A DNA stretch of 64,000 bases from Narthecium ossifragum (Eukaryota; Streptophyta; Magnoliopsida; Dioscoreales; Nartheciaceae). This document shows positions 24,465-37,646 of this stretch, piece after piece (the stretch's first letter is position 1; every line of letters starts with the position of its first letter). The notes beneath the pieces were generated by a model. The model was not told the origin of the DNA. It saw only the letters and a list, made by a program, of their open reading frames with translations, and searched no databases. The translations under genes and the position numbers were made by a program. The stretch is from assembly GCA_963920575.1 (NCBI GenBank), contig OY986969.1, positions 13,656,615 to 13,720,614 of the forward strand, read 5' to 3'.

Positions 24465-26757
24465 TGTCGCGCCCCGACCCGCGAAAAATAAAGGCGAGGG
24501 TTCCCTCTAACCTATTGGTCTCCATAACAAATCATCACAACATCCTCAATTTAAAAAGACATAATTAAGTTACAAGCCTCGAACAACAGATCTACAAAAC
24601 CCAAGTGAATTTAATATACATATCCTCGGAGAGGGGAAGATTCAAATACAACATTACTCCCGTAGAAGACTATCTAACATAGGGTAAAAAGCAGTAAAAG
24701 ATCACCACCTCTCAGACTCCGCCTGGCACCGCCGACCAAGTGCCCGGTAGGGGTCACAGAAGAAGAACTGACGCCTGCATCTGCAAAACGCAGCCCGAGT
24801 AGTAGTGAGCATAAAGCTCAGTAGGGTTCTACAATACAACACACAGAAGGAAGAGGGAAACACAACAGTGTTGCCCTCAAGTAAGACATGGGTGTATACA
24901 GGGGTGCCATAACCCCACCGCGTGTCCCTGAGACCCACGATCATGGTCTTCCAGCCGAGCTGGTCACATGTCAGGTCACATTCAGTAGCAGGAAACAACA
25001 CTACTGACTCAAAAGCAGGAACACGACACTGCATACGGGAAATAGCACCGCTGAGTAGGCAACTCCTCTACTCCTTAGTCAATATAGTGGAACACCGGCT
25101 ACACCTCAGCATCCGACTCAAGGCCGACACAACCTCTACAATCATCAATCAACAGGTGCACCAGTCATCTAAGCTTATCATCAGGTTTGACTGGACACCA
25201 AAATTCGAACCCGGTCCACACTACCCAACCCCAGTCCTAGGGCTAAATCCGAGCTTCCAGCCTCGGGACGGCGACCCACAGATCACCTACGCCCTAACCA
25301 TGCAACTAAAGCACAACAAGGAATGCATGCTATGAACATACACAAGATAAGAGATAAGCATGCATCAGTATGATAAGGCAGCATACAAGTCCAACCGGAT
25401 CGCTACAGCGGTACTACCAACCGTTGCCAGCTGATCCGCAGCGGGTCCCGGCATTACGACAGTACCGCGACCTCCAACCGCGGATTCCTGCAACGGGAAG
25501 CAATCCTGAAAACCTCGATGAACAGTAAAATATAATATTATATTTTTTGAAGATATAATATTATTTAAATCACAAAAAACCTCTACTTAGGGGCTAATTG
25601 ACCCGTCGATCCGACATCCAAACGACATCGGATTCGAGATCCAACTTAGACACCAGTAGATCAACATGCCGGGATCAACATATGCAAAATCCAGAAACAT
25701 CTAACGGCTAGATTAACGGGAAAACACTAATCACAACCGCTAATCAAACTAACTTACCATTGCTTGCTGCAACACAGCCCACCCGTACGAAATTCATAAC
25801 AAATCATAGAGAAATCCGGAAATTATGAAATCAGTGGGGTTGGAGAGTAGATACAAAGATCTACAACTCTTATGTTCATCACAACCCAAGAACATGCACG
25901 TACTGATCGAAAAACTCACCACAAACCGGTTGTTCTTCAAGAATAGCAGAAACCGGAAAATCCGAGATTAAACATGCTTAAATCCTCCTAAAATCTCAAC
26001 CAAAGGTTATGAAACCTAAAATAGAAATTATACTAAGCAAGAGGCATCCAACAACAGAAAGAATAACAAGTACTACCGGCTAGATCTAGAGAAAACCCAA
26101 AAACAACTCTCGTAGGTAGAAACCTACCGGAAACGCACTCCTCGGCTGATTCCCCGCAAACCAGTCACCAACAAGGCTTCAAAACACACCAGGGATCTTC
26201 CTCACGCCGCCACAGTTCCAATAATCCTTGGAACGCCCAAAATGGTGGCCGGAGGAGGGAGAACGGAGAAGAAGAAGCTCATCGGAAAAACAAGGGAAGT
26301 AGAGCGCGGGAAGAAGAAAGAAGAAGGAAGAAGAAGAGGAGGAAGAAGAGGAAGAAAATCAAGGGGGAAAGCCGGGGAAGGAGGGAAAAAGGGGGAGGAG
26401 AGGAGAGAAAGTCCTCTCTTCCTCTGACAGGGGACAGCGACGGCCAACGGCGGCCGTCCTCTCGACTCCACCGTCAAGACTTTCTCGCACAGAATGATCA
26501 ATCTCTTCCCAAGGAAGATCGATCTCTTTAGCAAGAAAGATTGATCTTCTTGCCCAGCAACACAAATTTGGGCTAAAACACAAGCCCAAGCTCGGATCTT
26601 CCGATCCCGAGTCCACCTAACCATTCTAATCAAACACTAACACAAAACAAGGTCAGTGTGTGCACACACGGGTGTGAAACAAACCAACAAGGTGTAATTT
26701 ATCAAATTGCCCTTGTGGTCTACAAAGAGCCACAGGGGTAGAGGGGTAGGTCCTCAC
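24465..26757 (-). repeat. 3' LTR of the Tekay-type element (T1)
   Basis: It begins TGTCGCGCCCCGACCC on the plus strand and ends TAGGTCCTCAC, next to the pol 3' flank. It is about 66 bp shorter than its partner at 37,667. Part of the difference is 22-bp GATCGATC repeats (three units here, five in the partner). A GA-rich tract lies at 26,255-26,410. Confidence 0.9.
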
Positions 26758-26832
26758 GTTCTATTACCCTTAAACGAAATCTCGTTCCAAGATTCGATAA
26801 GGGTAGGGCTCGGAAACAACAAAACAACTACA

Positions 26833-29800
26833 CTAGAAGACAGGACAAGAGGTATTTCGAGAAGAAAACAACTGCGGAAACTCCTGCCGAATGCGCGCTT
26901 CGTGCTCCCAAGTCATCTCCTCGGTGCCTCTTTGACTCCACAGTACCTTAACCAAGGGAATCATCTTGCCCCGCAAGACCTGATCCCTCCGGTCAAGTAC
27001 ATGAACTGGCTGCTCAACAAAGCTCGCGACTGCCTCAAGCTCAATGTCATCCACCCTGATGACATGAGACGAGTCTGGGTGATACTTCCTCAGCATCAAC
27101 ACGTGGAAAGTCGGGTGCACAACTGACATGTGCTGAGGAAGATCCCGGCGGTAAGCTACCTCGCCGACCCTCTCTAGGATCTCGAACGGCCTGACAAACC
27201 TCGGCGCCAACTTGCCACCTCTGCCAAACCTGACAGAACCACTGTACGGCGATGCTCGCAAGAACACTTGGTCGTCGACAAAAAACTCTAACGGTCGTAG
27301 CCTCTGATCTGCAGAACTCTTCTGCCGGCTCTGAGCCGTCAGAAGCCTCTGCCTGATCTGTACTAACCTCTCTGACGACCGCCTGATGAGATCTGGATCG
27401 GTGAGTGAAGCCTCTCCAACCTCTATCCAACACACTGGGGAACGACACGCCCTACCGTACAACTCCTCGAAAGGTGCTATTCTAAGACTGGACTGGTAGC
27501 TGTTGTTGTAAGCGAACTCCACCAAGGGAACGTGCTCCTCCCAGCTGCCTCTGGCGTCGAGGACACAAGCTCTCAGCATGTCCTCCAAGATCTGGATCGT
27601 CCGCTCTGACTGCCCGTCTGTCTGTGGATGGAACGCCGTACTGAAAGTCAGGAGTGTGCCAACTGCCTCTTGAAAACATCGCCAGAACCTGCTAGTGAAC
27701 CTGGGGTCACGGTCTAACACGATAGAAACTGGAACTCCGTGTAGTCTGACCACCTCTCTGACGTACAAGCTGCCCAACCTGTTCGTCTTGTCTATCGTCC
27801 GCGTAGACAGGAAGTGCGCCGATTTGGTCAATCGATCAACGATGACCCAAATCGCGTCATTCCCCCTAGGAGGTCTCGGTAGCCCGGTCACGAAGTCCAT
27901 CGTAATGTTCTCCCAGTTCCACTCGGCTAGTGGAAGCGACTGAAGTAACCCCGGAGTCCGCTGGTGCTCTGCCTTGACCTTCTGACAGTTAAGGCAGCGC
28001 GATACGAACTCCGTCACTGTCCTATTCATCCCGCACCACCAGAACTGCCACCGCAGGTCCTGGTACATGTTGGTGCCCCTGGGATGAACTGCAAAATGAG
28101 AGTGGTGGAACTCTCGTAGAACGTCGTCTCGTAGAACATGATTTGCTGGAACTGCAACTCTACCTCTGAACCGTAGCCCTCCGTCTGACAATACTGTTCA
28201 GTCCCCGTCTGCGCCCTCCATGCCCGCCAATGTGCGTAACTCCTCGAGCTCTGGGCCACTGTGCTGTGCCTCTAACACTCTGGCTAGGACTACTGGCATA
28301 CTCTGTACAGCGTAGAGGAAGCTGTTGGATCCCTGATCCTCAAACTCGAGCCCCAACTGGTCCGCTGTCTCTAGAGCCTGCCACTGCCGTGCTGACAACC
28401 CTGAAACTGCTGCTCTGGTGTCTCTCACCTACCTGCTCAGCGCGTCTGCTACGATGTTTGCCTTACTAGGATTGTAATGCAACTCAAAGTCATAGTCCTC
28501 CAGTAGCTCCATCGAGCGTCGCTGCCTCAGGTTGAGGTTATTTTGGGTGAAAACGTGCCTCAAGCTCTTATGGTTCGAGAAGACAGAGAACTTCTCGCCA
28601 TAGAGGTAGTGACGCCAGGTCTTCAGGCCGAAGACTACCACTGCTAGCTCCAAGTCATGAGTCAGGTAGTTCCTCTCATGGTTCTTCAGCTGGCGAGAAC
28701 CATAGGAAACTACGTGGCCCTCTTGCATGAGGACACACCCCAAACCCTCACCGCTAGCGTCGCAGTAGACACTATAGCCAACACCTCACTCGGGGACGAT
28801 CAGCACTGGCGCACTGGTCAACCTGGTCCTCAGCTCCACGAAGGCTCACTCACAAGCATCATCCCACACGAACGAGACGGCCTTCTGTGTCAGTCTGGTC
28901 AACGGTTTGGCAACTCTGGAGAAGTCCCGCACGAACCGCCTGTAGTAACCCGCCAGGCCTAGGAAACTGCGAACTTCGAACACTATCCTCGGTCTCTGCC
29001 ACTGTACCACTGCCTCGACCTTGGCTGGGTCAATGGAGATCCCTGGCGCAGACGCCACGTGTCCAAGGAATCCCACCTGTGCAAGCCAGAACTCATATTT
29101 GGAAACCTTGGCATAAAGCCGATGCTCCAGAAGTAGCTGCAACATTGTCGCCAAGTGTCGCTCGTGCTCCGCCTCTGACCGGGAGTAGATCAGGATGTCG
29201 TCGATGAACACCACCACGAACTCGTCTAGGAAAGGCCGGAAGATCATTTGCATGAGATCCATGAACACTGCTGGTGCGTTTGTCAGCCCAAACGTCATCA
29301 CCACAAACTCGTACAAGCCGTACCAAGTCTGAAAAGCCGTCTTTGGGATGTCGCAATCCCGAACCCTCAACTGGTGGTAGCTGGTGCGGAGGTCGATCTT
29401 CGAGAACACTGAAGATCATCGCAGCTGGTCAAACATGTCATCGATCCTTGGCATCGGATACCTGTTCTTCACCGTCACCCTATTGAGTCGCCTGTAGTCT
29501 ATGCAAAGTCGAAGGGTGCCATCCTTCTTCTTTGCGAACAACACTGGCGCCCCCCATGGAGACATGCTGGAATGGATGAAGGCTCTGCTGGTAAGCTCGT
29601 CTAGCTGGGTCCTTAACTCACTCTACTCGTTTGGTGCTATCCTGAAAGGTAGGAGAGAGATCGGTGCGGTACCTGGTACTAGGTCGATCTCAAAATCGAC
29701 CTCTCTGGGCGGTGGAAGCCCTGGCAACACCTTGAGAAACACGTCAGTGTAGTCGCACACGATCCTGAGAAAACTGCTCTGCTGAACTCCCTCAGAACCG

Positions 29801-30118
29801 AACAGGGACAGGCTGGCTAACAAGGCTGAGAGCTCACTGCCACGCCTCCCCACACCATAAGCAAAGGAATCGACTGAGAACCGATCCCCCAACAACACAA
29901 ACTGTGTCCCGTCGGGTGTCCAAGTGACCACCCGTCGGCGACTACAGTTGATGATAGCTCGGTATGCTGCTAACCAGTCCATACCGAGTATCACATCGAA
30001 GCCCGTCATGTCTAGCACCCGCAGGTCTAGACAGACGCGGAGGCCTCCAACCTCCAACCTCCAAAGAACAAGATCGGCAGACCCGGTCTACCCTGACTGT
30101 ACCGCAGATCAGTGAGTC
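26833..30118 (-). pseudogene. pol: pol of the Tekay-type element: RT, RNase H, integrase, chromodomain-like tail
   Basis: Read leftward, the pieces 30,057-29,623, 29,409-28,846, 28,743-28,429, 28,428-28,198 and 28,191-26,833 share one frame and are separated only by stops. In order: protease tail with GFDVILGMDWL; RT with [18 protein letters not shown] and the FIDD catalytic box; RNase H with CDAS (about 28,770) and DALSR; the integrase HHCC zinc region (HSHFAVHPRGT, then CLNCQKVK); and the DDE core (ITMDFVTGLP, VLDRDPRF, DGQSERTIQ). The 452-codon last piece is intact and ends in a chromodomain-like segment containing VKVLWSQRGTEEMTWE. Stops lie near 29,624, 29,411, 28,847, 28,783, 28,430 and 28,199. 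There are no frameshifts. Confidence 0.92.
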
Positions 30119-32236
30119 TATAGTGTGAGGACCCGTACCTCCAACCTGGTCCGACCGCGTCGGTCGAGGGTCTGGTTCGGTTGGGTTAGCTCGGTTGGCC
30201 TTGCTTCACGATCCCCTTTGATCGTTGCGGCTCCGGGGGTAATTTGGTAAATTAGCCTTTGCGGAGTTGGTTTCACACACGCATTGTGCACACACGGCTA
30301 TGTGGTGATGTATGTACTTGACTAAACTATTAGGAGTACCCCAGCTCGGAGGATCGGGGTTCGATTGTAAGGATCGAGATCTGAGCGATTAGGATCCAAT
30401 CTGGTTGATCGGACGGCCAAGATCTAATCTTGAGCCGTTCATATAAATAGGTCCTTTAAGTAGCATCCCTTCTTTCGTTAGGGATTAATTCCGCCGTTAG
30501 AGAGAGGAGAGATACGCCGCGATTGAGAGAGAGATCGAGAGAGAGAGGCGGCGCGACCCAACCGGAGAGAAGGAGAAGAGGAGAAGGCGACACCGGCGGC
30601 GGGGTTCCTTCTCTCGACGGCGGAGTCCTTGGCTACGACGACCACGGTTGGGCGACGGCAAACCCATGACCGGAGGAGATCGTGACCGACGGAGAGCTTG
30701 GAGCTCGGGGATGACGACGCGGCCGGAATGGGAGGCGAGCTTGATTGCATCTATGGTAGGGTTTCTAGCCTAAACTTGGTTTAGACTCTACTAGCATAGA
30801 TTAGGCCATAGGATTGCATCTATGCTATGTTTGCCCTGATTTTTTCGGTGAGGATATGTGTCGTTTTCCCCTTGGTTTTCCGGCTATGCTTGATTGGATT
30901 TCCACAGGATGCTTTGCTTCGGGCTCTGCTTTGTTTTCTTGCAGGTTTGCTCTGTTTTCCAGTTTGTTCCTACTCTGTTTTTTCGGCGTCCCCTTTCTTC
31001 CTTGTTCCCGGCGAGACCGGCCCTAATAATTCCGGCCATGCCTTGTTTCTCGTCTCTCCGGTAGTGCTCTGTTCCACGTCTACTATTCCTCTTCTCCCTT
31101 GCCACTTGCTTTCTCTTCCTCTTCTGGCTGCTCGTAGATTTCAAAGATTAGTTGATTCCTAGAAAGTGTGAGATCTTGTTTGGTTGATCTATTGCCATCG
31201 TCGGATTTATGAAGTCGGATTCCTATTGGTTTAAATTTCTTTAGCTCCTATCTTGATTGGTTTGCCAAGAGGTGATGGATTCTTAGTGGCCAAAACAGGG
31301 GCGGTTGTTAGCCAGTTCTTTGTTTATCTTTAGGAAATCCTTCCTTCCCCTGGTTTTGATGGATCTCGATGCTCCTCCTCTGTTCTTGTTCCTGCTGCCA
31401 TGCTGTGTCTTCGTGGTTGGTATATATATATAGGATGGATTGTGATGCTAAGCTACTGATTCCTGCCGGATTCCTTCTAGATCACTGTTTATAGTTGCGT
31501 GTTGTCGAATGTCTGGAATTCTGCTGAATTGCTGCAACTATTGATTTTACTATGTATCAACTGTCAAGCCTTGGTTTCAATTGGTAGCCTCTGTTCAGTC
31601 GGATTGCTATGTGTTTCCCTTGCTGTCAAGTATTTCCATACCTATGCTATACTTAGATCCTCCCCTGTTATGCTATTTATGAGATTTCTATGGGTTAATA
31701 TGCTGCTATGTTTCATCTCCATGTCTTGCTATGCTGTACTGCCACTAGGATACGCTGGTCTTCCCCTCTCAGCCAATATTATGCCAATGCCATGCAATAT
31801 GATGCCCTATTTTTGGTCGATAATGTTATTGCTCTCGTTAAGTTTGGATATTCCTCTATTATGCTCGTTTGGCTTCAGATGCTCCATTTAAGTGGATGCT
31901 CTAGTTCGATAAAGTTTCTGTTGATTGAATATCCTAGTAGCTGAAGTTTTCTTTATGTGTCAGTCATGCTGGTTTTCATTGATTAGTCCTAAATTGGCTT
32001 ACTGCATGGTGGTCAGTTCTTGCAACTTCATAGGAATGGCCTCAACTGTGCATCTTAATATCATGTAAGCCTAGGGCCGGCAGTGAGCCCGTTTTTATTT
32101 ATTTTCTGGAAATGCTTATATTGTGCGGGCCAGCGGTACCCTGTTAGTTGATTAGCTGAGGATGTGCCCATTGTACAATTTCTGGCTGACAGGCGGTGCA
32201 TGCTGTTGTAATGCCGAAATTTGGATTGAAGTGTAT

Positions 32237-34875
32237 TGTGAGAGCCCGTCCCTCTGACCTGGTTTGACCGCGTGGGTCGAGAGCCGATTTCCTTTTGGTT
32301 TGGTTCTGCGTCGGGCACGATCGGGCGATCGTGTGGCGGATTGGACCCTAGGGGCATTTTGGTAAATATGCCCCCTGGTGGTCGGTTTCACACCCGCGTT
32401 GCACCCACGCCCTGGATTGATGTATGTGGTTGTTTAGAATGGCTAGGTGGACCCGGGATCGGAATATCCCAGCTCGGGCGCGCTGAAGCTTACTTTTGGG
32501 CAGCTTGCGGCCCTTGAGCGATCGATCAGACTCGTGAGCGAGTCAGTGGGCTTTGGACCCGTTGGATAGGTTCGGCCCGTTAGTGGCCTGTTAGTGGGGG
32601 GGGGGGCAGTTGGAGCAGTTGGCTCCACCCCACCCCTTTTCCCCCGTTCTTCTCCTTCTTCCTCCTGCTCCCTTCTCTTCTCCTCCTGCCAACGTCCCTT
32701 CGTCTCTCTTCTCCCCTTCTCCTCCGGCTGGGCTAGAGCTTGGAGGGCTGAGCATTGCGGAGCGGATCTTCACGGCACGACTGGCTGGACGCGTGGAGGA
32801 GCTTCACTGCTTGCCCAGGTAGGTGTTCCTACCCCGATCTCGCGATCGGGTTCTACTAGGTTAGGTTGTATGTGATTTTGCTGTGGAATACCTCGTAGAA
32901 TGCTTGTAGCTCTTTGCATATGTGGTGTGCTTCTTTCCCTTGTATTCTCACACTGTGGATCCGGGTTTTTGCCGGTCGTTTTCCGTATTGTCGAAGCTTA
33001 GTCAGTTTTTGTCCATTTTTCCCCTAGATAGGAGATTTCGAGATTTAACCGTCAAAAATGGGATTTCTTTACATCATTGGATTCCCTATAGTCAAATACA
33101 CTTGCCTACAAAGTTTCATGGTTTTCAAACATGTTTTGATCCTTAAAAACCTAGAAATAGGATTTCTAGCATATTGCGTCGTGAGCTCGACGGTCGATCG
33201 GTGCATCGGCCGTCAGGCTCGACGGTCGATCGGTGTATCGACCGTCAGGCTTTAATATGCTTACTCTGGGCCTGACGGTCGACCGTCGGATCGACCGTCG
33301 CATCGACCGTCGGGCTCTGTCGGGATTTTGGCCTCCCACGGTCGATGGGTCGATCAACCGTGGGTTCTCTCTCGTTTTCATCCCGCCTCACGGTCGACCG
33401 TCGGAGCGACCGTTGCATCGTCCGTGAGGCTCTGTCTCGTTTTGGGCTTCCCACGGTCGATGGGCCGATCGACCGTCGCCCAGGTGGCTTTCCTTGTTCG
33501 GGCGTCACGGTCGACCGTCGGATCGACCGTGACATCGTCCGTGGCCTCACGGTCGATCCCCGGATCGACCGTGACATCGTCCGTGGCCTCACGGTCGATC
33601 CCCGGATCGACCGTGACATCGTCCGTGGCCACTTGGACTTGGCTTTCTGGCTTTTGTTGGAGGGATTTGATTTGTGTTTAACATCTAAACGTGTTGGGAT
33701 GTATGCTTGTGGATTTTATGGGGTTTTCAAGGGATTTCCATCGGTTTTGAGGATCGATTCGAGTGTTCTTTCCTTTTGAGAAAACCTATGATTGTTATTG
33801 CATTTAATACATGTTTAGATGTTGTTAATTGCTTAATGGTGTGCTTAGCCATTAGCTAGCTATAAGTGCTTGCTAATGAGGAATTGTGGAACCTTAGCCT
33901 CTTGTCGGCGAGTGCCGAGGGCTATTGTATATCTGTTGGACTTGTAACTGTTGATGTGGCATATAGAGACATCTAGGATAGATGTTTGCCTAAGCTCATG
34001 CATTGCTTGCATTAGAGGCATTTGAGGTTAGGCGGGCGATGGTTTGGGTCGCCGATCCGAGGCTCTCGGGTAGTTCGGATCTAGCCTTAGGGCCGTGGCT
34101 GGGTAGTCAGGATTAGGGTGCGATTGTTGATCTGAATCTTTGTGGTTGAGGATTGCGATAGTTGGCTTGAATCAGTGTTTGAGGTTTAGAGGTCGTGTTG
34201 TCTTCCAAAGTCAAGTGCTAAGGATGGATGTTGATGCGTCCCCGACGTGTTTCCCCAAGGCTTGGTATTCCAGCTTGGGTAAGGGTGATCCTGCTTGTTA
34301 CTGTTCCTTGGCCTCCTGGTAACTTGTTCAGGAGAGAGGTTTCATGACAGGAGCCCTTGGGACATCAACTGGGTTATGGGACCCATGGCATCCGTTAGAC
34401 TTAGGCTGGGAGACAACACTGCTGTTGTTTTCCTCCTTTCAGTGTGCCGTAGAGTAGAATCCTACTGAGCTTATCGCTCATTCCTACCCGGACTGCGTTT
34501 GCAGGTGCAGGCGGCAGTTCTTCGTCCGTGGAGCTGGCGGGATCTGCCTTTGGCGGCGCGAGTACCTCAAGAGGCGTCTGAGGTTTTGTTGGAGGATATG
34601 ATTGTTGTACCTTTTTGATATATATATATATATATGCATGTTGTAAACCCTTGAGGATTTTGGAATCATGTATTATATCTGTCTCTTGGGAGTTTTGTAT
34701 CGAATATAAACTGTACAACTTGATGATGTATTATAATTGAATCTGTTTGCCTCTGGATTATAAATTGTTTAAATTTATCCGTCTTTCTGCATTTGTATCG
34801 CGCCAATTGAAGATGAATAGTGATAGGAACCCTCACGCCACGGCCCGGATGGGCTTTCTAGGTTGGGGTGTGACA
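32237..34875 (+). mobile_element. Innermost T2 solo LTR, TSD TGTAT
   Basis: It starts TGTGAGAGCCCG, ends GGTTGGGGTGTGACA, and is flanked by TGTAT at 32,232-32,236 and 34,876-34,880. At 2,639 bp it has no internal region. Its U3-like part contains the ATCGACCGT inverted-repeat array (33,180-33,635). A (TA)n tract lies at 34,618-34,635. It is the deepest, hence latest, insertion of this nest. Confidence 0.93.
33180..33635. repeat. Array of ACGGTCGATC inverted repeats with 42-bp tandem units
   Basis: About ten copies of ACGGTCGA(T/C) alternate with their complement ATCGACCGT, forming hairpin pairs. At the right end a 42-bp unit (33,545-33,586 and 33,587-33,628) is tandemly duplicated, with a diverged third unit before it. 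Frames open through the array are a by-product of the repeats. Confidence 0.9.
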
Positions 34876-36068
34876 TGTATAGACTGCTGGTGGCGATCAT
34901 GTGTTGGATAGTATCCTATAAACGGATGAGTAATTATAACTTCTTGTTGTACTATATTCTTAGTTTGTTGTATGTTAATAGCTTAGCTCTCCTTTATGTC
35001 TTATATAAGAAATTGGACGTGCCTGATGAGATGTCATGTAGAGACACCTAGGCCTAGTTGTTTGAATAGGCTCATGCATGTTGTATTCATTAGAAGCATT
35101 AAGGCTAGGTGGTAGGCGATGGATTCGATCGCCGATCCGGGGTTCTCGGGTAGCCCGGATCTAGCCCTAGGACCGGGGATTAGTTAGTTGAGGATTAGGA
35201 CATGATTGTCATCGAATGATTATAATTGCTAATATTTGAGGTTATTGTTATAGTCGACTATGCATTATTCTTGTATTTGAGGTGTAGAGGTCGTGTCGGG
35301 TCTCCAAGGCCAAGTGCTAAGGATGGTTGTCGATGTCCCTGACATGTGTGTCCCCGCGAGAGATGGTATGACTGGGCAGGGTGGTACATGGACAGGAGCC
35401 CGCAGTCTTTGATTCCTCTCGTTTGTTCTTGGGTGAGGGTGGGACCTAAACAGGAGCCCTCGGGAATCGACGGGGTTATGGGACCCCTTGGCATACCTTA
35501 GGCTTAGGCGGAGAACGACACAGTTGCAGTTTCCCTTCCTTTCTGTGCGACGTAGAGTAGAACCCTACTGGGCATTGTTGCTCACCCTACCTGGGTTGCA
35601 TCGGCGATGCAGGTCGATGCAGTTCCTTCTTTCAGGTGTTCCTTTAGAAGATGGTGCGGTATTCGGAGGTGATCGAGGACTTGGAGCTTCGAAGAGTTCT
35701 TCTACATATAATTTACAGTCTTAATCAATGATGTACAAATTAAGGTATAACTTGTTGTATTCGAGGACATAAATGTATAATTATTAATTCAATTGTATTG
35801 GAGAAATGTTGTATTATTCTTTGATGTAGACATTTGAGAAATGTAATAATGAGTTACTTATTGTTGTTTCTTTGTACAACTTGAAATGGTCATATTATGA
35901 AATGTACAGGTTTCTTGTGTTATAATTATAGAGGAGATTCTATCAAAATTTTCATGAACTGGGGACCGAATTATTCATTTATATGCTTGTTGCGCCAATT
36001 GATGATGTAAATAGGTTTAGATGGCTCACGCCTCGATCTGGATGGGTTTTCTGGGTCGGGGTGTGACA

Positions 36069-37463
36069 TACTGACTGTGCCACCTCTAGCCAACTCGTCT
36101 CTAATCCTAGCGATGCCACACACATGCTAGCAATATAGGAATGAGACGCCCCAGTGTCTATCAGCACATCTACTAAAGAACTAGAAGGCTGAAAGATACC
36201 TCTGAGCATGGATGGCTCTGTCGCTGCCTGCTGGTACTGCTAGTACTGCTGTGGCGACTGGTACAGCTGAACGGTGTCCGGCTGCTCACGCTCCGGAAGA
36301 GCAAACACACGCCCCCGCTGGCCGCCTCCACCTCTGGAGCTGCTCGGTCCAGCCCCTGACCCGCGCCCACCACCGCTCCCCTGCCAGGCACCGGACCCTC
36401 CGCCTCTACTACCCTGCGGCATAGCGCCCCACGCTCCTCGCAAAGGACAGTCTCTATGCTAGTGCCCCGACTGCCCGCACTGGAAACACATAGTCAACGC
36501 GTCACCAGGTTGCTGACCCAGGCCTCCCCCTGACGGAGCCTGCCCAGACGGCCAGGCCGTCAGAAGAAACTGGCCTGGTGGACTCGGTAGCTGCAGCTGG
36601 AACTGCTATGGGCGCTGCGACTGCTGCTGGAAAGGTCGCTAATGCCGATGATGGCCTCTGTCGAATCCCCCTCTGAACTGGGGCCTCTGTGGTGCGCTGG
36701 TAGAGGATGCCGATGGAACTACCGGGGACCTCTCGTCCCGCAACTACACCTCCACTACTAAGGCGCAGTTCAGGACTGCTGCGTGCGTCTAAAAGAGGTG
36801 GGAACACGTCTGACGCCTGATCTCTGGACGAAGACCCCACTCGAACTGCCATGCCCTGGCCACTGGATCTGCTGCCACTGCCCCCGCGAAACAAACCAAG
36901 TGCGTGAACCGGGTGGCATATTGTAGCACAGAGCGAGTACCCTGCAAAAGGGATTGAAACTCACGAGACCGGGCATCACGCGTACTCTCCGGGAAGTACG
37001 CATCCAAGAAAAACGCCCTGAACTCCTCCCACAGCGGCTCCTCTCCGCCACTAGTGTGTTGGGCCGTGCACCACCAGTCAAGGGCGTCTCCATCGAGCTG
37101 GAATGCCGCGAGGGTGACCCGGATCCGATCATCCCCAACGAAGAGAGCATCAAGAACGCACGTGACTCCTCGTAGCCAGTTGTCTGCTGTGGTCGGATCT
37201 CCAGTCTCACCGCTGAACCTAGGCGGTTTCAGCCACTGGAAGTCCATCATGACCGCCGCCGTGGCCCGCCCGTCGATCGGAGCGAGAACCCTCTCCTCGG
37301 CAAGAAGGGTCTCCTCCCGTACGACCGAAACCGTCGCTGGTGATGGCTCAGTCCGTTGAGCTCGTACCGCCCTAGCGGGAACCTCCTTGCTCGGTCGGGC
37401 GGGCCAACCAAGTCGTGCCCCACCCCGACCGATAACCAAAGGCCGGTCTCGAGCTCCCGCCAT
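36069..37463 (-). pseudogene. gag: gag and protease start of the Tekay-type element
   Basis: The likely start is the ATG at 37,463 (MAGARDRP). A plus-strand element at 42,039 begins with the same residues apart from single changes. The capsid part includes FSGETGDPTTADNWLRGV and LDWWCTAQHTSGGEEPLWEEF (about 37,225-37,010). The frame stops at 36,789, and the same frame then continues through a Gln/Pro-rich stretch to a CCHC zinc knuckle (CFQCGQSGH, stop, HRDC) near 36,490-36,445. The knuckle itself contains a premature stop. The protease active site DTGASHSYI is near 36,160-36,130. Coding is cut at 36,069 by the inserted T2 LTR and resumes at 30,118. About 200 bp separate the start from the primer site. 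Confidence 0.88.
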
Positions 37464-37646
37464 CTGCGCAATCACCAACGACAAACGAGAGTTCACTCGT
37501 CAGAAGTCGCAAAGCAAGGCAACACAAACAGAAAGCGAAAAAGCATAACACATCAAAAGGAGCATGCACGGATGTTCTAGACATAGAACTAACCCATTCC
37601 ACGCTCAAACTCAACCGAATCCTGATCATAACCCTGGGACCTACAA

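Larger units (their letters stand above)
30124..36068 (+). mobile_element. T2 LTR inserted in the Tekay-type protease, with a nested copy
   Basis: It starts TGTGAGGACCCG at 30,124 and ends GGGGTGTGACA at 36,068, and it splits the protease between AQSV and the following segment. TATAAATAG is at 30,442-30,450. The flanks are TATAG and TACTG, only 3 of 5 matching, so a clean TSD is not shown. Without the nested LTR it is about 3.3 kb. The two hairpins near 35,112-35,160 are conserved with other T2 copies. Confidence 0.85.

Noticed and set aside
33505..33635. CRISPR-like array
   Set aside because: The 42-bp units have no unique spacers. It is a simple tandem repeat in a plant LTR.
33166..33681. 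Frames with repeated DRPIDR/VDPGIDRE-like units as a repeat protein
   Set aside because: All frames on both strands are open because the DNA repeat itself lacks stops. It sits inside a solo LTR.
30119..36073. TATAG/TACTG as a target-site duplication of the outer T2 LTR
   Set aside because: Only 3 of 5 bases match. The insertion is clear from the split protease frame, but the duplication is not demonstrated.
36502..36894. Separate - strand gene of 130 codons
   Set aside because: It is an out-of-frame reading of the Tekay gag C-terminus. The frame carrying the zinc knuckle is the real one.
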